A stretch of DNA of 17,675 nucleotides from Hemicentrotus pulcherrimus (Eukaryota; Echinodermata; Echinoidea; Camarodonta; Strongylocentrotidae), in contig BEXV01001381.1 in assembly GCA_003118195.1 (NCBI GenBank), positions 62,463-80,137 on the forward strand, in the 5' to 3' direction. The translations under genes and the position numbers were made by a program. Of this stretch, positions 10,801-17,675 are shown piece after piece (the first letter of the stretch is position 1; each line of letters begins with the position of its first letter). The notes under the pieces are model-generated. The model did no database searches, was not told the DNA's origin, and saw only the letters and a program-made list of their open reading frames with translations.

Positions 10801-13800
10801 ACAAAATCAATTTTTAAAATTACTTATCATACACAGAGTTCTTCACGGAATGCTAATTTCTGCAATTTCCTTTTGTATGTTGTTGCATTTTGGGGTTGTT
10901 TCGTTGGCATACACAAATTAAATTATCGGATATGCATACATGTATATTGTTCAAGTTTCTCGACAGAACTAAGCAAATTGTCTTCATATTTAGCAAAGCA
11001 AATCTATGCATAAGCTGTTAATTCTATACATTGGTAGTCATATTCGTTCTCCAAAACCACTGTTTTTCCGTATACATTCAGAGTTAGTTATCATGATTAT
11101 ATATGAATTTTCTCCACACAACCTAACATCAAAGCTATTCCTTAAGGTCAATTATGCAAATTTATGCGTGTTTTTATACATTTAGCTGGTATTAGAGCGT
11201 ACAGGTTTAATACTTTTGATGTCATTATCACAATGTCAATGGTTTTCCTTCATTGGGTAAAATATACTTATCCGAGGGACACCAAAAGCATCAGTTTTGG
11301 GAAAGCCTTTTGTTATTATACTGCTCCTTTTGTGAGGAAAAATTTACTAATTTTGCAACCCAACAATCAGCGATGTGGATAACGCATGACTGCTGTCATC
11401 AACACTGGTTGTTGTATGGGGGTATGGGAAACTGTCATACGCTAATTCCCCGCTGCTCAAAGTGACTCGGTAAAAGTTGTCTCAGATTCTGAAACGAAAC
11501 CCTGCATTTAGCTCATGCTGCAATCATAATTATAAACCATTAGGTCAGTCAGGAATCCCATGATTTTTACAAGCAGATCGCATGTCTGATTATCAAGATA
11601 TTTATGATTGGTAATCGAAATTTCATTTTTCGTTTACTCAACGGATTTTATAACACTACAATTTATTGGACAAAATAAGTATGATAAAACCGGTCACTCA
11701 AGATTTTTCACTTTTTTTAAGGCACTTCATAATAAATTTGAAGCGCAATCTTTTTTTAGGCTTCAATATTTTACCATATTACGAACACTGATAACATGTA
11801 GGGCTATGCATCTTAGATCTAGCACTGTTAAACGATGCCTTAAAAGCATCACTGCTCCTGCAACTAATATCATCAGATACGGTATAATATTTATCGTGGA
11901 TGTACCAGGTAGTGTGCAGAAGAGATGGTTTGGTAAAAGCCTCTCATGTATCTTCGTAAGGGAACTGAAAGGCATGGTCTTCATCAGGCTGACTGGTGCC
12001 AATTTTATAGGCGAGCCCCCCGGGGGCTGAATGCTTCCACACATTGCTGAGATTATTGCTGGTGCTGGTAAACAGAGAAAAGGGAACGGTCATTGACATT
12101 ATGGATTATACCATCATAATAATAATAATACTCAGTTTTTATATAGCGCTTATTACAATTGCTAAGCGCTTCTAAACTTGGAGATTATTACCCCGGCTTT
12201 AGCTGTGCTGCCGTTCTAGCATTTCAAAGAATTACTTCCTGCCAGGTACCCATTTACGTCACCTGGTTTGAATGTGGCAAATGTAGTTCAGTGTAGGCGG
12301 GTCTCGATCGGACCTTGTGATCGACATGGTAACAGCATACAATTTGGAAGAAATTTACTCAAGGGTAATTTTAATACTCTTTCATACATCCCATAAATTC
12401 AGGTTCGGATTATTTAAAACGTTATTGGTCTCCCGTTTCAAAAGGTGATTGACAGGGCTATTGAAGCTGCCTAAGGTTATTTTTTTCGGAAGATTATGCA
12501 ATCATGCTGAATAAGACAGGAAACATAATAAGAACATTAATAAACATACACAAAAAATAAGATGAACAATAGAAAATGAATTCAAATTGTGTTTATCGTT
12601 TCCGTTAGGGAAAACGACGCTAATTGTTATGATAACATTGAAACTTTGCGGACCTAACATTTAACAAAAATGCTTCTGCAGAGGTTCCTTTTGAATTCAG
12701 GGAAACGCAGCTAGTTTTGCGCAGATATTTTACTTTTCCAATGGCTTGTCCTGTTTTTTAAATTTATAAAATTGAACATCGTTTTACTTTATCACTTTTT
12801 AGAAAACAACCCAAGCTAAAAGCTATTTTCATCTGAAATGTGCAGATTTGTTAATCATTTTTTTTTTTTGGTATATTAAAAACATAAACAATTCTGGTAT
12901 TCCAGTAATTAATATTGCATTAAATTTTCCCCCTTTTTCGGTAAGATTTTTTTTGTAATAACACACGAAGCATTCGGATATATATATATACAGGAATAGG
13001 TGTTAAATGGGTACCTGGTAGGATGCGACCGTCATTGTTGGTCAAAGACTTTTTGAGCGTCAAGAAACGCCTGGCTGGAATGCTCCCCAGGGAGTGGAGA
13101 TTGTGCACACAGTGTGTGCAGGCAAGCACTGAATCCAATGACCGGGGTCATATAGTATATTTGTAAAGCGCTTAGAGACATTAGTATTAAGCGCTATATA
13201 AAAATTAAATATTATTATTATTATGTATCATTATTATTCTCTTTCAAAATAGCTATGGCTTTTAATTCAAAAGGTTTAATTTGTTGTTTTATGTATCTAA
13301 ATAGTGATACTGCTGTGTATGTGATTCAAGAAAATCCCATTTACAATGAGTGGTATAATGGAATTCATATGTAGTTACTCACTGGTGATAATGATCAAAA
13401 TAATCAGCCACATAGATGATGGAACCGCCTGTTAGAAAGACAAATAAAATGAGCTAATCAATTTAAATACGACAGCCTTCACTGGGTCTATAAAGTATTT
13501 GGTGATATGACAAGAATGATAATGACAATCCTTTCTTGCACAGGGCATATTACATGATATTATTAGGCGCTTCCAAATTTAGAATTTATTCTAAAATTTC
13601 TACAATAAAAACAGAACAGCCGGACATTAATACACTTCACTGCACTACAAATCAACTGACCCAGAAAACTTTTTCTTTTCTTTTCTTTTGCAAATTGAAT
13701 TGACGTGTCATTTTTGTAAATTTCTGAATGATCGTAATTAAACGTCACTGCTCGGTTTATTACAAGACCAATATGAATGTTTTTATCATACCATCTATGG

Positions 13801-14224
13801 TGCTGAAGGGCTTAGAAAATAATCTTCAATACATTTTTAACGATTGCAATTACAACAATATTTCATGAATCTAAATAATTTATGACAGGTTTGTAAGTAC
13901 GAGTAGACATTTAACTTGGTTTTAACCCCTATTTATATCAAGTATAAAGAATTATAGCTACAAAATTTCTGGAAAATGAAGAGTCCTTTTCAAAAGAAAC
14001 GATGCACCGGCTTTTGTTAATGAAGCTATCAACGCCAACAGTTTCAGATGATCAAAAACATGCCAAGTACTTTATTATTTACGAAGATAGACATTGTTAT
14101 AGAAGACAGTGTACCAATACCCATTGGCCTCATAAAATATTAAGAAAATACAAAATATCTTCGTGAAATATGTCTTTTAATTTAAATATGTCACTGCTTG
14201 TGTAAGATGTAAAGCACTTACCAT
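1170..14224 (-). CDS. EGF/YWTD (LDL-receptor class B) secreted or membrane protein, 5' part of a spliced gene
   Basis: Eight coding exons on the minus strand join in frame to give about 230 residues, open at the C-terminus. Order: signal peptide (about 1-18), five-cysteine EGF-like unit (19-46), EGF2 (53-84), EGF3 (91-122), short linker, then two YWTD blades centred on FWS (151-153) and YWT (194-196). Joins after the second exon are phase 1 up to the last exon, which ends in phase 2; junction codons give sensible residues such as the Asp of DFNEC. EGF plus YWTD architecture occurs in LDL-receptor relatives and nidogens, where propellers bind extracellular ligands. The usual propeller has six blades, so at least four should lie beyond the left edge. 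No LDLa module was seen. Ortholog identity and ligand cannot be told from the sequence. Confidence 0.85.
1418..1652 (+). mobile_element. tRNA-derived SINE, copy 1
   Basis: The head GAGGTGAAGTGGTTC resembles a tRNA A-box region, and GGTTCAAATCC at 1463-1473 is a near-perfect B-box. About 55 bp further on is the body motif at 1527-1549, reading CCAGGTG, TAAATGGG, CACCTGG, which can form a 7-bp hairpin. The copy ends in an ATTATTATC/ATTATTTTT-rich tail. The same body motif occurs in the SINE copies at 12113 and 12991. From memory it may belong to a broad metazoan SINE superfamily; that name is not certain. Confidence 0.7.
2205..2868. mobile_element. Possible hAT-like non-autonomous DNA transposon (MITE)
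   Basis: The left end reads GGCGTTTGTCAACCGTG and the right end, on the other strand, reads AGCGTTTTCAACCTGG; the two align over GCGTTT(G)TCAACC. hAT-family termini often resemble CAGxGTTxTCAACC. The flanking octamers CATGTAGA (2197-2204) and CATTTAGT (2869-2876) match at six of eight positions, compatible with a decayed 8-bp target duplication. No transposase was recognised inside. The call is tentative because both termini have drifted. Confidence 0.35.
3631..3762 (-). CDS. Exon 7: first YWTD (LDL-receptor class B) blade
   Basis: A 132-nt phase 1-1 exon, acceptor CTCTTGGTAG and donor GTAAGC, encoding residues 135-177. It carries [19 protein letters not shown] followed by [15 protein letters not shown], matching the class B pattern (hydrophobic-D-x-x-x-x-x-IYW-[ST]-D ... 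I-x-R-A-x-L-D-G-S). FWSH replaces YWTD and Asn replaces the Asp of LDGS, creating an N-glycosylation sequon N-G-S at residue 165. Confidence 0.92.
4014..4040 (-). CDS. Exon 6: 27-nt microexon linking EGF3 to the propeller
   Basis: Minus strand shows the acceptor CATTTCTTTTGTAG, 27 coding bases and the donor GTATAAAT. The exon is phase 1-1, so skipping or including it keeps frame. It adds nine residues (G-I-D-S-T-L-D-S-L, with Gly completed at the left junction) and supplies the first base of the following Asp. The joined text [12 protein letters not shown] resembles the strand and turn that precede the first YWTD motif in LDL-receptor class B repeats. The evidence is splice sites plus phase; there is no independent coding signal in so short an exon. 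Confidence 0.7.
4041..5757 (-). other. Intron between exons 5 and 6
   Basis: About 1.7 kb with no recognised exon or mobile element. A TG-rich tract lies at about 4960-5010 and an AAC/ATC-rich tract at about 5495-5560. Overlapping 60-70 codon open frames at 4703-4919 exist on both strands in AT-rich sequence and show no family resemblance. Confidence 0.8.
5758..5871 (-). CDS. Exon 5: calcium-binding-type EGF domain (EGF3)
   Basis: A 114-nt phase 1-1 exon, the same length as exon 4, suggesting the two arose by exon duplication. It encodes residues 88-124 with six cysteines (91, 96, 102, 111, 113, 122). The start is E-I-N-E-C, with Glu at the position where calcium-binding EGFs usually have Asp. 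C-D-S-S-P-C fits the O-glucose motif, C-LNGA-T-C the O-fucose motif, and [12 protein letters not shown] the beta-hydroxylation motif. Donor is GTATTT; acceptor is TTTTTTTATATTTAG. A LINE poly(A) tail ends only 29 bp upstream of this exon. Confidence 0.93.
5901..7109 (-). mobile_element. 5'-truncated L1/Tx1-like LINE with poly(A) tail
   Basis: On the minus strand the element runs from about 7109 to an 18-base poly(A) at 5918-5901. It contains the C-terminal part of the reverse-transcriptase ORF (7109-6303) and about 380 bp of 3' UTR. It lies in the intron between exons 4 and 5, in the same orientation as the host gene. The 5' end abuts a SINE in opposite orientation. I could not find a convincing target-site duplication. 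Confidence 0.85.
6303..7109 (-). pseudogene. LINE ORF2 C-terminal fragment with one in-frame stop
   Basis: Segments in order: [10 protein letters not shown] (the iP..Wk region after the reverse transcriptase), [13 protein letters not shown], then a single TAA at 6779-6777, then [16 protein letters not shown], a CCHC zinc knuckle (CSFC followed by KHLFYTC), and a tail with EILFG and [17 protein letters not shown] before the stop at 6303. These are characteristic of the C-terminus of L1/Tx1-type LINE ORF2. The frame is unchanged across the stop. The endonuclease and catalytic reverse-transcriptase domains are absent, so the copy is dead. The few disruptions suggest a fairly recent insertion. 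Confidence 0.85.
7110..7320 (+). mobile_element. tRNA-derived SINE (different body), copy 2
   Basis: GAGGTGTCGTAGTCGTTTAA matches the head of copy 1 in layout, and GTGTCCGAGACCC at 7157-7169 is a B-box-like block at the expected distance. Between them ATCTCAATGCAAAGGTCG is typical of tRNA-like SINE heads. The body lacks the CCAGGTG hairpin motif, so it is another subfamily or has a decayed body. It runs into a (TG)n tract near 7301-7319. The right end is uncertain. Confidence 0.55.
7301..7319. repeat. (TG)n microsatellite
   Basis: A run of TG dinucleotides at the right edge of the SINE at 7110; it may be the SINE's 3' tail. Confidence 0.9.
7320..8557 (-). other. Right part of the intron between exons 4 and 5
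   Basis: Apart from the microsatellites, no gene was seen. At 8038-8075 there is a small GC-rich island (GCTCTCGCGCG). At 8199-8246 CTGATGACTCTTGGGCGAG is followed by TTGAATAAA, which looks like a retroelement 3' end but could not be assigned. Confidence 0.6.
7731..7818. repeat. Purine-rich tract followed by (AT)n
   Basis: GA-rich sequence (GAGGGAAAGAAAGAGAAAG) passes into a (AT)n run at 7780-7818 with one C. A second TATATATATA run lies at about 7873-7887. The open frame covering it encodes only low-complexity Glu/Lys and Ile/Tyr repeats and is not a gene. Confidence 0.9.
8558..8671 (-). CDS. Exon 4: calcium-binding EGF domain (EGF2)
   Basis: A 114-nt phase 1-1 exon, with acceptor TTACGTAG and donor GTGTGTA. 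It encodes residues 50-86, with the calcium-ligand Asp49 created at the junction (D-F-N-E-C). All six EGF cysteines are present (53, 58, 64, 73, 75, 84). Motifs seen: C-E-S-N-P-C fits the O-glucose consensus C-x-S-x-P-C; C-FHNG-T-C fits the O-fucose consensus; [12 protein letters not shown] fits the Asp/Asn beta-hydroxylation pattern of calcium-binding EGFs; [10 protein letters not shown] fits the extracellular O-GlcNAc pattern. N-glycosylation sequons occur at N61 and N72. The acceptor tract is weak, but coding content makes the exon clear. Confidence 0.92.
8672..10359 (-). other. Intron between exons 3 and 4
   Basis: AT-rich intron. An AAC/AATAATG simple repeat lies at about 8742-8812. The open frame at 8947-9216 on the plus strand has no recognisable domain. 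The nested inverted repeats at 9855-9990 are listed separately. Confidence 0.8.
9855..9990. repeat. Nested inverted repeats, possible degenerate tRNA-like head
   Basis: Arms GCTCATCAAATTCAAACT (9855-9872) and AGTGTGAATTTGATGAGC (9942-9959) are complementary over 18 bases with one mismatch, 69 bp apart. They are followed by a perfect 9-bp hairpin, ACCCTAGTA (9964-9972) and TACTAGGGT (9982-9990), with a 9-base loop. GGCCGAGTGG at about 9929-9938 matches a tRNA A-box, but no B-box follows. It might be a decayed SINE or a small MITE. Confidence 0.6.
10360..10455 (-). CDS. Exon 3: EGF-like unit with five cysteines
   Basis: A 96-nt phase 1-1 exon with acceptor CCTGTTTTTCAG and donor GTATGC. It encodes residues 17-48. 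Cysteine spacing is C-x4-C-x10-C-x-C-x8-C; the last three fit EGF C4-x-C5-x8-C6, and GRVG precedes the last cysteine as in EGF. Only two cysteines precede C4 instead of three, so either C3 is lost (the first pair then has C1-x4-C2 spacing) or C1 lies in an exon I did not find. Joining upstream gives Lys at the junction codon and joining downstream gives Asp, forming the DFNEC start of the next EGF. Confidence 0.85.
11613..11842 (+). repeat. Unclassified dispersed repeat, copy A
   Basis: Aligns by eye to 16394-16619 in the same orientation. Shared blocks include TAACACTACA, TAAAACC followed by GTCACTCAA, AAGCGCAAT, GGCTTCAATATT, ACACTGATA and TAGGGC, ending with GATGCCTT. Divergence is moderate with several indels. 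No terminal repeats or coding content were recognised, so the class is unknown. It lies in the intron between exons 2 and 3. The open frames on both strands here are not supported as genes. Confidence 0.75.
12113..12335 (-). mobile_element. tRNA-derived SINE, copy 3
   Basis: On the minus strand it shows a B-box-like GATCGAGACCC near 12299-12309, the body motif CCAGGTGACGTAAATGGG plus TACCTGG at 12242-12266, and a tail hairpin AGCGCTTA / TAAGCGCT (arms at 12163-12170 and 12145-12152). It ends in TATATAAAAACTGAG and an (ATT)n tail. The body shares the motif of copy 1 and the tail hairpin of copy 4. Confidence 0.75.
12991..13238 (+). mobile_element. tRNA-derived SINE, copy 4 (5'-truncated)
   Basis: Starts within the body motif (AGGTGTTAAATGGG then TACCTGG, 12998-13017); the tRNA-like head is missing and a (TA)n run lies just upstream. 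The tail hairpin AGCGCTTA (13167-13174) / TAAGCGCT (13188-13195) is perfect, followed by ATATAAAAATTAAAT and (ATT)n. The antisense open frame at 12920-13138 is part of this element, not a gene. Confidence 0.75.
13383..13428 (-). CDS. Exon 2: 46-nt exon encoding the signal peptide
   Basis: The acceptor is strong: a pyrimidine-rich tract reading TTTGTCTTTCTAACAG, with TTGATTAG as a possible branch region upstream. The donor GTGAGTAAC is close to consensus. Read in phase 0 after the exon 1 ATG it gives [15 protein letters not shown], then one base of the next codon. Residues 8-15 (WLIILIII) form a short hydrophobic core, as expected for a signal peptide. Cleavage near residues 16-18 (T-K-S) is plausible but inferred. 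In another frame the exon reads as [10 protein letters not shown], but that frame does not connect in phase to both neighbours. An additional undetected exon before 10455 cannot be excluded. Confidence 0.7.
13429..14221 (-). other. Intron between exons 1 and 2
   Basis: About 0.8 kb of AT-rich sequence bounded by the donor GTAAGTGC and the acceptor CTTTCTAACAG. No repeat or open frame of note; the 61-codon frame at 13563-13748 shows no domain. Confidence 0.7.
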
Positions 14225-14290
14225 TTCTGGTGATAGTTTTTGTTTTGGATATTGATCGCAAACTACAGCTTACTCAGGTGTGAGTATTTT
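14222..14290 (-). CDS. Exon 1: 5' UTR ending exactly with the start codon
   Basis: On the minus strand the text reads CACCAGAAATG followed by the donor GTAAGTGC, so the exon's last three bases (14224-14222) are the ATG. The context has A at -3 and, after splicing, G at +4, a good eukaryotic initiation context. Reading back in frame gives 15 open codons and then a TAA at 14272-14270, so the frame does not extend upstream. Only 14222-14224 is coding. The right boundary (14290) is arbitrary because the transcription start cannot be seen. The alternative is an initiation at the in-frame Met at residue 7 in exon 2. Confidence 0.68.
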
Positions 14291-15880
14291 ACTGGAAAGA
14301 CAACAGGGTTTGGCGCCAAATGGAAAGAAATGCGTGGTTAACAGGCACAAACCCTTGTAAGTCGTTATGCGTGACAATATCTGCAATTTGAGACAACAAA
14401 AAGCTATGTACTTAGCCGCTCCTGACAGAGGCAGAAACTGGTAGATCTAGGCTCCGCTTCAGTAATTATGGTAAATGTGACATGACCACACTAAAAGAGA
14501 GACGGAGTGATCTTGTCGGCACGTTTAGTGCGTTCCTTGCTACAATCGAAACAACATCGCTACTTCTAACCTGAAACCCGAATGATCTCTGACATACTTA
14601 TAAATGTCTCCGCGATAGGCCATTAGGACTTGCTTTTAATTTTTCAGAAAAAAATTGTTCTTACAGTTTGCTATTGGTCATCTTTTGTCAAAATCATTTA
14701 TACCAATCAATATTGAAGGTCATACAGTCATAACTCCTGGTGTTATCATGGTTACAACTAAGAAATCAAGAAGAACTGTAACAATAGAAAATAGTAATTG
14801 GTGTAACTTTAATAATTAGGAATATCAATCATTGTTGTGAAGTTTCCAATGAGTACAAATTAAAAGAGCGATTACACGAGTGAATTCATGCACATCAAAA
14901 GCTAATTCTGACGTGCGCCTAAAAAAAACAGGGAATGAAGAAGAATGAGCGAAATTTCTCGTTTAAAAATTGATCCAGTCACGGTCACGAGAACCATTTG
15001 AACAATAATTATTTTCTATTGCTTATTGTGATTATTATTGATTCTTCTAAAGCGGACTGATTGCATTGAATAAAATGTATTTGTTTGTATAATCGTTGGT
15101 TATCAAAGTGGTTCATTAGGGAAGCGGGTTTTTGTCAATTGGTTATTTAGTACAGTTATGAAGGTTATTATATTCTGCCATAAAGTGCGTTCGCTGAACA
15201 AATAAGGGTCGTTTGATTGAAAGATTTTCACCACAATACCTTTTAGAAATATTGGGATGATTGACATAACTATGATAATGATTGAAAGGTGATTCTGTCT
15301 CTGGAAATATTCTTTTTTAAGGTATTTTGTTTCATATCAAAATGTTGACCGATTGTTTTCCAATTCCCTCTTTTTGCCTCCCACTCTCTCTTTCTCCCTT
15401 CTCTTATTCCCATTTCCTTTCTCGCTTTACAATCTTTGCAGTTGTTTCTTATCATATTTGTCAGTTGTGTGCGTGCGAGTGTGCATGCTTGATTATTATT
15501 ATCAGAAAAATTTAGTGTTTCATTAAATTATTCTCCTTCTTTGCTCACTGTTTTGTGAATAATTTCTTTAAAGTTATGAAAACGAAATGAAGATGTGTAT
15601 TTGTATGGAATTAGTTGCATTGATTTTTATGAACTGATTTATTTTGAATGAAATCTCTACAAAAATTATAGAAATTAAGAAAAAAAAGAAATTAAAAAAT
15701 TGTGTGCGCATCAGGCCCCTCAACTGTCTAATTATTTGTTTGTATTTCATCCACGATTTGGACATGCCCAAAGCCATGAATTATTCATGTTCTTGTGGAT
15801 GCTCCTACATTTGTAATTTATGCACTTTACGCAACAGTAAAAAAGAAAAAGAAAAAAAAAAGAGAAAGGAAAGCAAAAAA
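14273..15880. other. Upstream flank of the gene, promoter not located
   Basis: No coding sequence supported. On the minus strand a TATAAAT lies at 14697-14703 and a CCAAT box (GACCAATAG) at about 14672-14680, but their relation to a transcription start is unknown. A pyrimidine-rich tract lies at 15365-15425 and a GAAAAAAA-rich purine tract at 15836-15880. Confidence 0.5.
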
Positions 15881-15892
15881 GCTGATTATCTT

Positions 15893-15977
15893 CGCGCATG
15901 CGCATTTAGAGAGGTCATCTCCGCTTAATTTATTCATGTACTATGTTAATGTTATTAACGGTGCGCCGCTATTGGCT
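15893..15977. promoter_or_regulatory. NRF1-type palindrome and inverted CCAAT box
   Basis: CGCGCATGCGCA at 15893-15904 fits the NRF1 consensus YGCGCAYGCGCR at every position. About 67 bp to the right, ATTGGCT (15971-15977) is AGCCAAT on the minus strand. The pair sits in a locally GC-richer island (GTGCGCCGCT at 15961). This combination is typical of CpG-type promoters. No adjoining exon was identified on either strand, and the gene's first known exon is 1.7 kb away. Confidence 0.35.
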
Positions 15978-16393
15978 AATAAGTGTCCTTCACAATCTCA
16001 CTGATTATTGAATACTGTTGGGGAAAAAAATCGATCAATACTAGGTCAATTTTTAAATTTAGTCAACGGGTAAAAATACATATAGGCCTTAACAGTTTCT
16101 TCAGAATACTAGCAAGGTCCACAAAATTTGAAAGGGCAATAGGATCTTCTCCAATAAAGATAATTACAATTGTCATGATTGCTGATCATTTAGAGAGTTG
16201 GAATGGTTGGTGTCGTACGGATATTGGTGTTTCTTGTATTTAACTAGATTTGTATTATCGTTTCTATCATTATAAGAATCACAAGAAGGACTTGTACATT
16301 TACAGGAAATAATCTTTAAAAGCATTGTCATCGATATAACCCAATGTTGTCTGTATAATCAGTCCATGGTGGCCCAAGCTTAAAAGCAATAAA

Positions 16394-16619
16394 AATCGAA
16401 TTTTTCATTTTTCTCAAAGGTTTTCATAACACTACAGTCTATTGGGAAAACGAGTATGGTAAAACCTGTCACTCAAAGATTTTTACTTTTTTGAGGCAAT
16501 TCTTGATCATTATGAAGCGCAATTTTGTTAGGGCTTCAATATTACACCGTATCCCAGACACTGATAGCAAGTAGGGCCTTACGTGCATCTCAGATTTAGC
16601 ATTGTTAAAGGATGCCTTT
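16394..16619 (+). repeat. Unclassified dispersed repeat, copy B
   Basis: Partner of copy A, lying upstream of the gene. Similarity begins near AATCGAA and stops after GATGCCTT; flanks on both sides are unrelated, which suggests defined element ends. Confidence 0.75.
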
Positions 16620-16961
16620 CAGTGGTAGTCACTTCATACTTGGTATGAGGAAAGAAAATGATAATTCCTGCAAAGTTCTATAGAAATTGGTATTGGCTGC
16701 GAAAGCGACATAGTATAAGGGGCGTTACTAAATAAAGTGACCCCGGAGTAAGCTCCCAATTCCTGCTTTTTAGACTGAGAAGTAATTTTAAAATGAAAAT
16801 CATTTATTGGTTGCAATGTTATGTCATCATTATTATTATCATAATTATCATTATTCTTGTTATCATTTCTTTTGGCTTTCACACACACTTCCTGGAATTG
16901 TGGGCCACACTGCTTAAATTGTGAGAGGAAGTAACGAGCCCGTGTAAAAGCGAATGGATAC

Positions 16962-16982
16962 GGTCCCATACGAATTGGGACC
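16962..16982. repeat. Perfect 7-bp hairpin
   Basis: GGTCCCA (16962-16968) and TGGGACC (16976-16982) flank a 7-base spacer. There is no T-run after it and no known role. Confidence 0.6.
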
Positions 16983-17021
16983 TGACTTCCATCACCTTGT
17001 CACATACTTCAAAATCCCTCC

Positions 17022-17067
17022 TCTCGCTCTGTCTCTCTCTCTCTTTCCCTCTCTTTCCCTCCTCCCC

Positions 17068-17113
<46 letters not shown>

Positions 17114-17132
17114 CTCTCTATTTCTCTCCCCC
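17022..17132. repeat. (CT)n microsatellite
   Basis: Mostly CTCTCTCT with interspersed TTTC and CCCT, with an uninterrupted CT run near 17076-17106. Open frames across it on both strands encode only Leu/Ser or Arg/Glu repeats and are artefacts. Confidence 0.95.
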
Positions 17133-17675
17133 CTTTACTGTTACCTTGGCTAAGTGTAGAAATTTGGCTGAGGCTTTCCTCATTACACAATTATTATTCC
17201 TGTAGGTCCCTCCAGACAATTTCCAAGTACTAAATAATTATGTGTAAGTTCTTTCAGCTCCAAATCTCGCTTAAAGAAATAGTCGAAATGATAGTTCAAT
17301 ATTGATAGGAAATAATATACGCATCATTTGAATAGTTTGAAACAGGTCGCAAAATAAGGATAAATAGGTCAGTCCCACATTTAGAGACTTGGTGCAGTGC
17401 TATTAATACGTTACAACAATTACCTGCATAATAAACAAAACACATAAAACCTATCCTGGTCCTGCATTTTAACCATTAAATGTGTAAACTATTGTCTTAA
17501 AATGAATAGCAAGTCCTTATGAAAGCAAACTTTATTAAATAAACCTTTATCATCTTGAGCATTCTCTTATACGGCATCTTTAAAATTAGCAAAATTAATG
17601 GTAAAACTTCCACAGCTGCAAAAGTGAATACAAACAAAATGTCATAAATCTGTGTGTGCTAAGGTCTTTATAATT
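17133..17675. other. Unassigned AT-rich sequence at the right end
   Basis: No exon, RNA gene or repeat family was recognised in this stretch. Confidence 0.6.

Larger units (their letters stand above)
10456..13382 (-). other. Intron between exons 2 and 3
   Basis: About 2.9 kb. It contains dispersed repeat copy A and SINE copies 3 and 4. I looked for a further phase 1-1 exon that could provide the missing EGF cysteine; candidate donor sites near 10816, 11265 and 11436 gave early stops or no cysteine. Confidence 0.75.

Noticed and set aside
12014..12028. GC-rich palindrome AGCCCCCCGGGGGCT
   Set aside because: Short and isolated; could be chance, with no neighbouring element ends or duplications that would give it a role.
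11608..12044. Overlapping open frames on both strands (140 and 93 codons)
   Set aside because: The left half is the dispersed repeat shared with 16394-16619, in which the frame is not preserved. No known domain was recognised.
10456..13382. Search for an extra EGF exon supplying the missing cysteine of exon 3
   Set aside because: Candidate donor sites on the minus strand led to in-frame stops or to no cysteine, so no exon is reported.
15644..16243. Plus-strand open frames of 69-94 codons next to the NRF1-like site
   Set aside because: They include a Lys-rich translation of a poly-purine tract, and no domain or splice structure supports a gene.
16879..17233. Open frames rich in Leu/Ser (plus) or Arg/Glu (minus)
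   Set aside because: They are translations of the (CT)n microsatellite.

Overview
The window looks like nuclear DNA of a marine invertebrate, most likely a deuterostome and possibly an echinoderm. This rests on AT-rich introns, GT-AG splice sites, short EGF exons, tRNA-derived SINEs and scattered AGGCCTA-type words. The species assignment is inference. There are no bacterial operons, no rRNA, no CRISPR and no intact long ORF.

One gene occupies most of the window, on the minus strand. Eight coding pieces join with matching phases: 14224-14222 (the ATG), 13428-13383, 10455-10360, 8671-8558, 5871-5758, 4040-4014, 3762-3631 and 1329-1170. They encode the first 230 residues, plus two bases of the next codon, of a secreted or membrane protein: a signal peptide, one five-cysteine EGF-like unit, two six-cysteine calcium-binding-type EGF domains and the first two blades of an LDL-receptor class B (YWTD) beta-propeller. 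The rest of the propeller lies beyond the left edge. I found no LDLa repeats. The 5' end appears complete, because an in-frame stop lies upstream of the ATG.

Layout from left to right: 1-1169 is intron with pyrimidine-rich and trinucleotide repeats. Position 1170-5871 holds the YWTD exons, a 27-nt microexon and the last EGF exon, with a SINE and a possible hAT-like MITE in the introns. Position 5901-7109 is a 5'-truncated L1/Tx1-like LINE whose poly(A) ends 29 bp before a splice acceptor; a SINE adjoins it head-to-head. Position 8558-10455 holds two EGF exons. The 5' intron (10456-13382) contains a dispersed repeat and two SINE copies that carry a conserved hairpin. Position 13383-14224 holds the two 5' exons. 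Position 14273-17675 is upstream DNA with a second copy of the dispersed repeat, an NRF1-type palindrome and a (CT)n microsatellite.

I see no new defence or mobile system. The most notable points are the microexon, the initiator codon lying exactly at a splice junction, the Notch-type glycosylation motifs, the LINE close to an acceptor and the repeat families.
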